The notes under the pieces are model-generated. The model did not search any database, was not told the origin of the DNA, and saw nothing but the letters and a program-made list of their open reading frames with translations. A program made the translations under genes and the position numbers. Below are positions 41,531-49,086 of a stretch of 64,000 nucleotides of DNA, in pieces. This stretch comes from Mesorhizobium qingshengii. GTDB taxonomy: Bacteria > Pseudomonadota > Alphaproteobacteria > Rhizobiales > Rhizobiaceae. The stretch is taken from assembly GCF_900103325.1 (NCBI RefSeq), contig NZ_FMXM01000015.1, positions 111,503 to 175,502 of the forward strand. The letters are read 5' to 3'. Within the stretch, counting starts at the first letter, position 1. The number at the start of each line of letters is the position of its first letter.

Positions 41531-41592
41531 ACTACACGCGACTTTGGCGCCATGACAAGCTTCCGATCGATCAGACCGACGGGAGTGATGAA

Positions 41593-42054
41593 GTGAGTTA
41601 TAAGCAGCGACTTGAAGCTTGCGGGATTGACTGGCCGACCCTCTCAAGGCCCGATCTGCCGTTCGCGCCAACGATTCGCGTCGGCGACGTGCTCTACGTG
41701 TCCGGCCAGATACCCGAGATTCTCGATGACATCCCCTCCACCGGTCAGGTGGGGCGCGAGATCGACCTCGAAGCCGCACAGAAGAGCGCCCGCGTCTGCG
41801 CTGCGAACATCATCTACTGGGTCGACAAGGCCCTCGACGGCGATCTGGACCGCGTCGTGCAGCTCGCCAAAATGAATATTTTCATAAGCGCCGTTCCCGG
41901 GTTTACGGACTATTCGCAGGTCGGCAACGGCGCCTCGGAAGTCATGAGAGCGGTTTTCGGATCTCGCGGCGAACATGCGAGATGTGCACTCGGCATGGGC
42001 GGCCTCCCGGCCAACGTGCCGGTGGAGATCGATGCGGTGTTTCACGTCCGATGA
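41593..42054 (+). CDS. RidA family protein (larger YjgF type)
   Basis: The 153-residue product belongs to the Rid superfamily but is longer than RidA proper: RPDLPFAPTIRVGDVLYVSG, a GREIDLEAAQKSARVCAANI helix, VVQLAKMNIFISAVPGF and ARCALGMGGLPANVPVEIDA at the end. The usual catalytic Arg of R-(T/S)-x-V-x-V is represented only by the Arg in HARCALG. The start is a GTG after GGGAGTG. It heads an operon with a class V aminotransferase and an SDR. Confidence 0.85.
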   Translation: MSYKQRLEACGIDWPTLSRPDLPFAPTIRVGDVLYVSGQIPEILDDIPSTGQVGREIDLEAAQKSARVCAANIIYWVDKALDGDLDRVVQLAKMNIFISAVPGFTDYSQVGNGASEVMRAVFGSRGEHARCALGMGGLPANVPVEIDAVFHVR

Positions 42055-42070
42055 CACAACAGGGGCAACC

Positions 42071-43252
42071 ATGCTGACAAAACCCGATGGCTCCGTGACA
42101 CATTTCAATCATGCCGGCGCTGGCCTTCCTACAGCGGCAACTCTGCAGGCCATAACCGATCATCTGGATCGGGAAGTGCTTATGGGGCCGATGGAAGCGG
42201 AGGCGAGTGTCGCCGGCAGGTTGGCCGACGGCTATCGCGTCGCCGGCCAATTGCTTGGTTGCCGCTCCGATGAGATCGCCTTCGGCACGGGCCATGGCCA
42301 ACTCTACGGCAACCTCATAGCCGCGATGCCTATTAAGCAGGGCGACCGCATCCTCGTGAGCCGGCAGGAATGGGTTGGAAATCTGATTGCTCTTCGGCGA
42401 AAGGCGGAAGCCTGCGGTGCAACGATCGAAGTTATGCCGAATGATGTCGCAACAGCGGTGGACGTCGAGGCGACTCGACGCATCCTCGACGATGACGTGA
42501 AGCTTGTGGCGATGACGTGGGTGGGTGCCAGTTGTGCGCTGATCAACCCGGCTGCCCGATTGGGCGACATTCTCAAGGGCACAAGTGCGGCCTTTGTGAT
42601 TGATGCAAGTCAGGCAATTGGTCAAATACCCATTGATGTGGATGTCATCGGCTGTGACGCCCTTGTCGCCTGTGGGAGAAAGTATTTGCGGGGTCCGCGT
42701 GGGACTGCGTTGGCGTTTATCTCTCGACACCTTTCGCGAAAGCTTGAGCCCTCAAGTGCCGACGACCATTCGGCCATGCTCCAGGGCGAGCGCCACCGGC
42801 TCCACGACGGAGCACGGGCCCTCGAATTTGGGGAATACCCTGTGGCGTTGCGACTTGGGCTTATCCAGGCCATGGACGAGGCGCTCTTAGCCAACATCGC
42901 CGATACCCGAATCCGCCTTAACGAAGTTGCAAGCGCCCTTCGTCAAAGCCTAGCCGAAATTCCTGGCGTTTCCATTCTCGATCTCGGCGCGGAAATGGCT
43001 GCCTTCGTCACATTCGTGATCAACGGCGTGCAATGCGATCGGGCAAAAGAACTGCTTGCAAGCTGCGGAATTACGATCGGCAAGAATGGCAAGGGCTACA
43101 CGCCGATCGACCTGCCCCACCGCGGCATCGACGAAGTTCTCAGGGCTTCGGTACATCTCTCGACCGATGAAAAGGCGATTGGTCTGCTCGTGCTGGCCAT
43201 TGCCGAGATCGCGTCATCGCAGAACAAATTTCTACCAGGAAAGTTGGCGTAA
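42071..43252 (+). CDS. Class V PLP-dependent aminotransferase / epimerase-like protein
   Basis: The 393-residue product is in the class V (cysteine desulfurase/isopenicillin-N-epimerase-like) group: FNHAGAGLPTAATLQAI, AFGTGHGQLYGNLIA, VIDASQAIGQIPID and the PLP lysine in VACGRKYLRGPRGTA (K204). The N-terminal N-H-A-G-x-G motif is typical. The ATG at 42071 follows AGGGGCAACC. Members of this group act as aminotransferases, lyases or desulfurases; together with a Rid protein, a reactive imine product is likely. Confidence 0.85.
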   Translation: MLTKPDGSVTHFNHAGAGLPTAATLQAITDHLDREVLMGPMEAEASVAGRLADGYRVAGQLLGCRSDEIAFGTGHGQLYGNLIAAMPIKQGDRILVSRQEWVGNLIALRRKAEACGATIEVMPNDVATAVDVEATRRILDDDVKLVAMTWVGASCALINPAARLGDILKGTSAAFVIDASQAIGQIPIDVDVIGCDALVACGRKYLRGPRGTALAFISRHLSRKLEPSSADDHSAMLQGERHRLHDGARALEFGEYPVALRLGLIQAMDEALLANIADTRIRLNEVASALRQSLAEIPGVSILDLGAEMAAFVTFVINGVQCDRAKELLASCGITIGKNGKGYTPIDLPHRGIDEVLRASVHLSTDEKAIGLLVLAIAEIASSQNKFLPGKLA

Positions 43253-43253
43253 C

Positions 43254-44048
43254 ATGTCCACTGGACATCTCAAGAGTGAACGCAAGGCACTGGTACTTGG
43301 CGGCAGCAAGGGCCTCGGCTTCGGGGTCGCGCAGGCGCTGGCAGTCCGAGGTGTCGAGGTTGGCATAGTTGGCCGAGGTGAGGAAACGCTCGCCACTGCG
43401 CGAGGCGGACTGCGTGAGAGCGGCATCCAGGCGCACTCCTTTGGCTGCGATCTTTTCGATCAGGCTAGTGTGCGTGACATGCTGGGCGAGGCGACGCGCC
43501 AGATGGGTCACGCCGACATCGTTCTGCTGAATGGAGGCGGGCCGCCTCCATTTCCAGCGTCACAGTTCGAGCCCACAGTCTGGATCGAACAGTTCCAGGC
43601 GATGGTGCTCCATCAGATCATGATCGCCACGCATTTCTTGCCGGAAATGCGTAAGCGTGGCTTCGGCCGCATTATCGTGGTCTCTTCCACGAGTGTGAGG
43701 GAGCCGATCGGAGGTTTGACCGCCTCGAACAGCTTGCGTGCGTCGCTTGCTGGCTGGGCCAAGACGTTGGCAAGCGAAGTGGCTGCTGACGGCGTGACCG
43801 TCAACCTGGTCCTTCCCGGACGTTTTGCTACCGAGCGAACCACCTATTTCGACAGGATGGATGCTGTTGATCGCGGCGTCGATCCAAGCGTGATCGCTGC
43901 CGAAAGCCAAGCCGAGATACCGATCCGGCGTTACGGAACCCCTTCGGAATTCGGTGCAGTCGTTTCGTTTCTCGCGAGCGAGCAGGCCGCCTATGTGACG
44001 GGTGTGGCCCTGCCTGTCGATGGCGGATTAACCCGCTCGATGTTGTAG
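43254..44048 (+). CDS. SDR family protein without the usual catalytic Tyr-x3-Lys
   Basis: The 264-residue product has a Rossmann nucleotide site (ALVLGGSKGLGFG, residues 12-24), LLNGGGPPPF and a normal SDR C terminus (FLASEQAAYVTGVALPVDGG). Where Tyr-x3-Lys is expected, residues 157-163 read A-S-N-S-L-R-A, so neither Tyr nor Lys is present; the upstream V-S-S-T (143-146) serine is kept. A branch of SDRs with such changes exists and may not work as simple dehydrogenases. The ATG follows the aminotransferase stop with one base between. Confidence 0.85.
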   Translation: MSTGHLKSERKALVLGGSKGLGFGVAQALAVRGVEVGIVGRGEETLATARGGLRESGIQAHSFGCDLFDQASVRDMLGEATRQMGHADIVLLNGGGPPPFPASQFEPTVWIEQFQAMVLHQIMIATHFLPEMRKRGFGRIIVVSSTSVREPIGGLTASNSLRASLAGWAKTLASEVAADGVTVNLVLPGRFATERTTYFDRMDAVDRGVDPSVIAAESQAEIPIRRYGTPSEFGAVVSFLASEQAAYVTGVALPVDGGLTRSML

Positions 44049-44752
44049 CGACGTCTTCTGGGCGCTGAAGCGATTCGAATCGCATTCTCGGGCAGAGGGC
44101 CGCGCATTCAAATTTCTCCACCGCGCTCTGCGAGCGCAGATTGCCCGATGCGGAGCGAGAAACATGGCGATGTTAAGCTGCTCCCGTAAGTGAGACCGAA
44201 CCCGAAATTGTCCTCGACCGTGAGCCATTAAAGACGCAATCATCAAATCGTCTGCTGTCATCTGAGATCGCGCACTTTATCCGGAGCTACATTTCCAGCC
44301 AAACAAAGCTGCGGCGACGCAGGGCAATCCAAGTACTCTGCTGGAAGCGGTGCATAGCCAGCAGCTCAATGTCACGGTCAGAAAAGGGGCGATCTGCAAG
44401 CGCGCCGATCGTGTCAGTGAGACCGGCAATACGCGCCAACTGCGCGTAGCCGAGACCGAGCCTTTCACCGCGCGGGCTGTCTCGATCGGCACGGTGTCGA
44501 ACCTCATCTACGGACTGCCGGCTCGAAGAGAAGGCACGCGCGACCGCATCGATAGGCTATTGTTTTTATTGTTCTTTTTTCTTTCCACAGTCAAATTGTA
44601 TTACAATAGGTAGCACATTGATTGCGACTTTGACGGCCCTCCAATGAGGTGACCCTCGACGAACTGGCTGATTACCCGCACATTCAGCCAGTTTATGTCT
44701 GCGAAATTTCTCGCACCATCGCCATTTGATACGTCGAGGGACCCTGTAGTCG
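44049..44752. other. Region without an assigned gene; coding-like scraps, possible LacI DNA-binding fragment
   Basis: About 700 bases. On the plus strand, near 44,455-44,565, a frame reads FTARAVSIGTVSNLIYGLPA then REGTRDRIDRLL, which resembles a LacI helix-turn-helix. On the minus strand the same bases (about 44,565-44,285) also give an open frame of some 90 codons, including GYAQLARIAGLTDTIGALAD and LLAMHRFQQSTWIALRRRSF, without a start. I cannot say which was real. The 44,560-44,625 stretch is AT-rich and carries CTATTGT and ACAATAG as inverted arms. Confidence 0.3.
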
Positions 44753-45823
44753 TCAAATCCGCTGCTCCGACGCCGCCGAAAAGAAAGATGCCTTGGCCAT
44801 GTTGAAGCAGAGGCCGACGGTCGGTTGCATCGCCCGTGCTTCGTTCACACCAAGCCGAACACTGAAGCGCTTGCCCAGGCATTGGAACCAGCTGAGCGCG
44901 TCCGCGCCTAGCAGTTCGGTAAACGCAAGCGTTGCGGGAATACTTTCGGGCGTCCCCTGATCCACCACGCTTACATCCTCACTGCGGATGCCAAGCACCA
45001 CATCGCGCTCTCGCGATGAATCTTCGAAACCGTAGCCTGACGTGTCGATCCCAATATCGCCAACCTGGAATCTGCCAGCGTGGTCCAGTCGACCTTGCAG
45101 AAAGTTCATCGCCGGCGAACCGACGAAGCCTGCGACGAACAGGCTCGCTGGCTTTTCGTAGATCGATTGCGGGTGGGCAAATTGCTCGACTTTGCCCTTG
45201 TGCATTACCGCGACACGATCGGCCATCGTCATGGCCTCGGTCTGGTCATGTGTCACATAGATCATTGTCGACCTGAGAGTCTCATGCAACTGCTTGAGTT
45301 CGACGCGGGTCTCCGCGCGCAATTTCGCATCGAGGTTGGAAAGCGGCTCGTCGAACAGGCAAATGCTGGAAGATCGAACGAGAGCCCGGCCGATCGCCAC
45401 GCGTTGGCGCTGGCCGCCGGACAATTGGCTTGGCCTGCGGTCTAGCAGGGCTTCGATTTGCAGCAGCTTTGCCACCCAGGCAACCTTCTCTGCAATTGTA
45501 GTCTTGGGCCTGCCTGCGATCTCCATTCCGAAGGAGAGATTTCGCCGCACTGTCATTGCGGGAAAGAGCGCATATGACTGGAACACCATGGCAAGTCCGC
45601 GCTGGCTGGGCTCCAAGTCGCTGACATCGATACCGTCGATGAAGATCTGGCCGGCATCGCGTTCATCGAGGCCCGCGATCACGTTGAGAAGCGTCGACTT
45701 CCCGCAGCCGGACGGACCGAGAATGACAACGAACTCGCCGGGTGCGATTTCCATATCGACGGAATCAAGAACGGTGAGGCCAGCGAAGGACTTCCTGATC
45801 TGGCGGACGGATACACTGGACAT
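44753..45823 (-). CDS. Sugar ABC transporter ATPase (MalK/UgpC type)
   Basis: The 356-residue product has a full ABC domain (Walker A GPSGCGKST, Q-loop VFQSYALFP, signature LSGGQRQRVAIGRAL, Walker B ICLFDEPLSNLD, VTHDQTEAMTMADR) and a C-terminal regulatory/TOBE part (VAGFVGSPAMNFLQG; LGIRSEDVSV), typical of CUT1 sugar importers. The ATG at 45823 lies two bases after the stop of the MalG-like permease gene. It energises the two permeases encoded before it in the operon. Confidence 0.92.
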   Translation of the reverse strand: MSSVSVRQIRKSFAGLTVLDSVDMEIAPGEFVVILGPSGCGKSTLLNVIAGLDERDAGQIFIDGIDVSDLEPSQRGLAMVFQSYALFPAMTVRRNLSFGMEIAGRPKTTIAEKVAWVAKLLQIEALLDRRPSQLSGGQRQRVAIGRALVRSSSICLFDEPLSNLDAKLRAETRVELKQLHETLRSTMIYVTHDQTEAMTMADRVAVMHKGKVEQFAHPQSIYEKPASLFVAGFVGSPAMNFLQGRLDHAGRFQVGDIGIDTSGYGFEDSSRERDVVLGIRSEDVSVVDQGTPESIPATLAFTELLGADALSWFQCLGKRFSVRLGVNEARAMQPTVGLCFNMAKASFFSAASEQRI

Positions 45824-45825
45824 GT

Positions 45826-46710
45826 TCAGCCTTTCACCGCGCCAGCGGCAATGCCGCGCACGAAATAACGACCGGAGAGGAAGTAGACGAGCAGCGTCGG
45901 AATGGCGGTGATCAGGGCCGCTGCCATATTGACGTTCGGGAATGCGGCGCCACGTGAATTGTTGACGATATTCGTCAGTTGCACCGTCATCGGCATGCTG
46001 TCGTTGCCGGCAAAAATCAGGCCGAGAAGGTAGTCGTTCCAAATGCCTGTGAACTGTAGAATGCCCACGACAACGAGGACGTTGGTCGAAATCGGCAGGA
46101 TGATTGACCAGAAGGTCCTGAGAAAAGTCGCACCCTCCATGCGTGCGGCCCGGCTGATCTCATCCGGCACACCGATGTAGAAATTGCGAAACAGCAGCGT
46201 GGTGTATGGCAAGCCGTAGACCACGTGCACGAAGACGATGCCAACGTAGGACCGAAACATGCCGACGGTGCTGAGGATCTTCACCGTCGGGTAGAGCATC
46301 GCCTGGTAGGGTATGAACAGTCCCACCGTCACCAGCAGCATGATCAGGTTAGCGTGCTTCGATTTCCATTGTGCCAGCGCATATCCATTCAATGCGCCGG
46401 TCAGTGTCGAGATCACCACGGCGGGCACGGTGATCTTGATCGAGTTCCACAGGCCCGGACGGACCCCTCCGCAGTCGAGACCGGAACATGCGCTTTGCCA
46501 CGCCGCAACCCAGGCGTCGAAATTCGGGTTGATCGGTAGCGCCAAAAGGTTGCCCTGACGGATTTCCTCCATCGGCTTCAGCGAATTAATGACCACCAGC
46601 AGAAGCGGCAAGAGGAAAAAGATCGCCGAGGCGACCAGGAATGCGTACATGCCGATACGCGCGGCACGAGACCCGAAAGTGGCGTTACGGGACGAGACAA
46701 CATAGCTCAC
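45826..46710 (-). CDS. Sugar ABC transporter permease (MalG type)
   Basis: The 294-residue product has six hydrophobic segments (first: AFLVASAIFFLLPLLLVVIN) and the EAA loop EISRAARMEGATFLRTFWSI that contacts the ATPase. The N-terminal SLKPMEEIRQG after the first helix is typical of MalG-like CUT1 permeases. It overlaps the MalF-like gene by 4 bases. Confidence 0.9.
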   Translation of the reverse strand: MSYVVSSRNATFGSRAARIGMYAFLVASAIFFLLPLLLVVINSLKPMEEIRQGNLLALPINPNFDAWVAAWQSACSGLDCGGVRPGLWNSIKITVPAVVISTLTGALNGYALAQWKSKHANLIMLLVTVGLFIPYQAMLYPTVKILSTVGMFRSYVGIVFVHVVYGLPYTTLLFRNFYIGVPDEISRAARMEGATFLRTFWSIILPISTNVLVVVGILQFTGIWNDYLLGLIFAGNDSMPMTVQLTNIVNNSRGAAFPNVNMAAALITAIPTLLVYFLSGRYFVRGIAAGAVKG

Positions 46711-47582
46711 GTGCGCCTCCTAAATTCCGTGTAGAAGTAAGGCGCGAGCAGAACCAGCGACAGCACCAGCATCATAATCGATGCAGCCGAAGCTAAGCCT
46801 AGATTGACGCGGGCGAAGTAGTAATCGACGGCGAATTTTGCTGGCATTTCCGTCGAGATGCCCGGGCCGCCCTTGGTCATGGCAATGATCAAGTCATAGC
46901 CGCGAATGACTTCCGACATCAGCAGCACAACGCAGGAAGCAATGATCGGGCGCATGCCGGGAAAGATAACCTGCAGATAGGCGCGCCAGAGCGGTATGCC
47001 TTCCATGCGGATCGCTTTCCACAGATCATTGTCTATCCCTCGCAGACCGGCAAGCACGATGACCATCACCAGGCCGGCCGAATGCCAAATACTGGCCATG
47101 ACCAACGTATAGATTGCTCGGTCGGGATTGGTCAGCCAATCAAAGGTGAAGCTCTCCCAGCCGGTCTGGCGAACCAACGCCTGAAGGCCGTTGACGGGTT
47201 CGAGTACCCAGCGCCAGGAAAGACCAGTGACGATCAACGAGACTGCAAGCGGATAAAGGAAAATTGTTCGGAACAAGGATTCCGCCGCGATGCGGCGGTC
47301 GGCAAAGACAGCGAGCAGCATGCCGAAGGCAAGCGTACCAACGATATAGAGCACGCCGAAAATCACCATATTGAGGCATGACACCAGCCAACGGTGATTG
47401 GTGAACAACTTGATATATTGGTCAAACCCGATCGGCTGGTAGTCCGGCATCAGCGTCGAGCGCGTCAGCGACATAAAGAAGGTCCAGAAGATAGAACCGT
47501 AGAAGAAGACGGCGACCATGGCGAAGAACACTGCAACGGCAATGTCGGGCCGATAGACCTGTCGCTGCAACCAGCGTGTCAT
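46707..47582 (-). CDS. Sugar ABC transporter permease (MalF/UgpA type)
   Basis: The 291-residue product is the first permease of the CUT1 system, with six hydrophobic segments and the EAA loop LWKAIRMEGIPLWRAYLQVI followed by FPGMRPIIAS. The motif SLTRSTLMPDYQPIGFDQY after helix one is common in this group. A strong hairpin lies between it and the binding-protein gene. Confidence 0.9.
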   Translation of the reverse strand: MTRWLQRQVYRPDIAVAVFFAMVAVFFYGSIFWTFFMSLTRSTLMPDYQPIGFDQYIKLFTNHRWLVSCLNMVIFGVLYIVGTLAFGMLLAVFADRRIAAESLFRTIFLYPLAVSLIVTGLSWRWVLEPVNGLQALVRQTGWESFTFDWLTNPDRAIYTLVMASIWHSAGLVMVIVLAGLRGIDNDLWKAIRMEGIPLWRAYLQVIFPGMRPIIASCVVLLMSEVIRGYDLIIAMTKGGPGISTEMPAKFAVDYYFARVNLGLASAASIMMLVLSLVLLAPYFYTEFRRRT

Positions 47583-47697
47583 CTGGCCTCCTCTCGCGGA
47601 GTGTGGAGCGCATGCATCGCAATCAATTCCGTATCGATCCTAAGTGCGAAGGCTTTGTCACGCTGCCCTGCTTCGGCCTGATCTGACAGAACATTAC

Positions 47698-47727
47698 GGC
47701 CGGGCAGGCTTATTGCCACACCCGGCC
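47698..47727 (-). terminator. Hairpin after the sugar-binding-protein gene (attenuator or mRNA-end stabiliser)
   Basis: A 30-base inverted repeat with outer arms GGCCGGG and CCCGGCC and inner GGC/GCC pairing around an AATAA loop lies just after the binding-protein stop and before the permease genes. There is no U-tract, so it more likely limits readthrough or protects the 3' end, giving more binding protein than permease. Confidence 0.6.
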
Positions 47728-47739
47728 GAGGCCATAGCA

Positions 47740-48975
47740 TTACTTGCTGAGCAGGATGGCCGTCAGGCGCTCGACCGCAGCGTCGCTGGCCATTGATGGA
47801 TCGGTCCAGAACTGTGTTGCCAGATCCGTCATCTGGCCGTTCAAGTCGCCCGGAAGCGCGTCATAGGTTCCCGAGACCGCTACGCCCGGCGTGGCCAACG
47901 CCTTCACGCCCTTGGCGGCGCAGACATCGAGGGTGCTGGTATCAACGTCCGAGCGCGACGGAACAGAGCCCTTGACGGCGGCGATCTTGGCCTCGATCGC
48001 GGGATCCATAACGGTTTCCGCCAGCATGGTCTGACCCTTGATGCGATCCTCATCGGAGTTGAGCGGGAAGGCGAAGATGTCGACGATGATAGCGTAGGCG
48101 GGCTTGTCGGTCGGCACGAGGAAACAGCCGAAGTCCTTACCGGCCACCTGGTTGGCGGCCAGGAATTCGCCGCGCGCCCAATCGCCCATGAACTGCATGC
48201 CCGCCTTGCCCGTGACCACCATATTCGTGGTGTCGTTCCACGAGCGTCCTGCGCTGGCCGGGTCGGCATAGGTCGATACCTTACGGTACAGTTCGAAGGC
48301 CCTTGGGATGATTGGCGACTTCATCGCTTCAGGATCGCGCTTGACGAACAGCTCGTTCCAGTATTCGGGGCCACCGAGCGCGAGGATGAAGTTGGTAAGG
48401 ATGGTGACCTCCTGCCAGGGTTCGCCGCCCACGGCAAAGGCTGTATGTCCAGCAGCCTTGAGCTTGTCTGCGGCCGCGAACATCTCGTCAAGAGACTTGG
48501 GCTCGTCGATCTTCAACTCCTCGAAAAGCGGCCTAGAATACCATATCCAGTTGTCTGCATGGATACCGACTGGCAGGCCAACCAGATGGCCGTCAACGTT
48601 GAGTTTGTCCCAGACCAGCGGCGGCATCACCTTCTGCCACCCATCTGCTGCGGCCATATCGTCGAAATTCCGAAGCTGTCCCGACTTGGCAAGATCACGC
48701 ATCGCCGCACTCGGCGTCATCAGCACGGCTGAGGCGGGTTGGCCGCCAGCAATGCGGCTGGTGGCCGCTGCGAGCGTCGAGTCAAAATCGGCAGACGGGC
48801 TATCAATCCACTTGCCGCCCTTGGCCTTATAAGCGTCGGCGATTGTGTTCATCGCCTTGGACTCGCTGGCGCTGGTCCAATATTGCTGCACGTCGACGGT
48901 CTGGGCAAAGGCGGAGGAGCCCGCCGCAAGCACGCCAAGAAGCACCATCGTAGATGAAAGACGTCGGAAATTCAT
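47740..48975 (-). CDS. Sugar ABC transporter substrate-binding protein
   Basis: The 411-residue product has a signal peptide (STMVLLGVLAAGSSAFA, cleavage after about A24) and then the family 1 solute-binding fold (VDVQQYWTSASESKAMNTIA; a GKAGMQFMGDWARGEFLAA hinge segment is a hallmark of CUT1 binding proteins such as ThuE/AraN-like). With a family 3 glycoside hydrolase gene upstream, the ligand is probably a small beta-glucoside or xyloside oligomer, but this is inferred. Confidence 0.9.
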   Translation of the reverse strand: MNFRRLSSTMVLLGVLAAGSSAFAQTVDVQQYWTSASESKAMNTIADAYKAKGGKWIDSPSADFDSTLAAATSRIAGGQPASAVLMTPSAAMRDLAKSGQLRNFDDMAAADGWQKVMPPLVWDKLNVDGHLVGLPVGIHADNWIWYSRPLFEELKIDEPKSLDEMFAAADKLKAAGHTAFAVGGEPWQEVTILTNFILALGGPEYWNELFVKRDPEAMKSPIIPRAFELYRKVSTYADPASAGRSWNDTTNMVVTGKAGMQFMGDWARGEFLAANQVAGKDFGCFLVPTDKPAYAIIVDIFAFPLNSDEDRIKGQTMLAETVMDPAIEAKIAAVKGSVPSRSDVDTSTLDVCAAKGVKALATPGVAVSGTYDALPGDLNGQMTDLATQFWTDPSMASDAAVERLTAILLSK

Positions 48976-49086
48976 ATCAATTCTCGCTTTCTCTGGTGTT
49001 GTTGTTGATTGTAAATTTCGAACTTTCGTGGACCCAGTCCAGAATGCGATAGGCGTCGGGAGCAAATGCTGCCCCCGTGGATTCGG

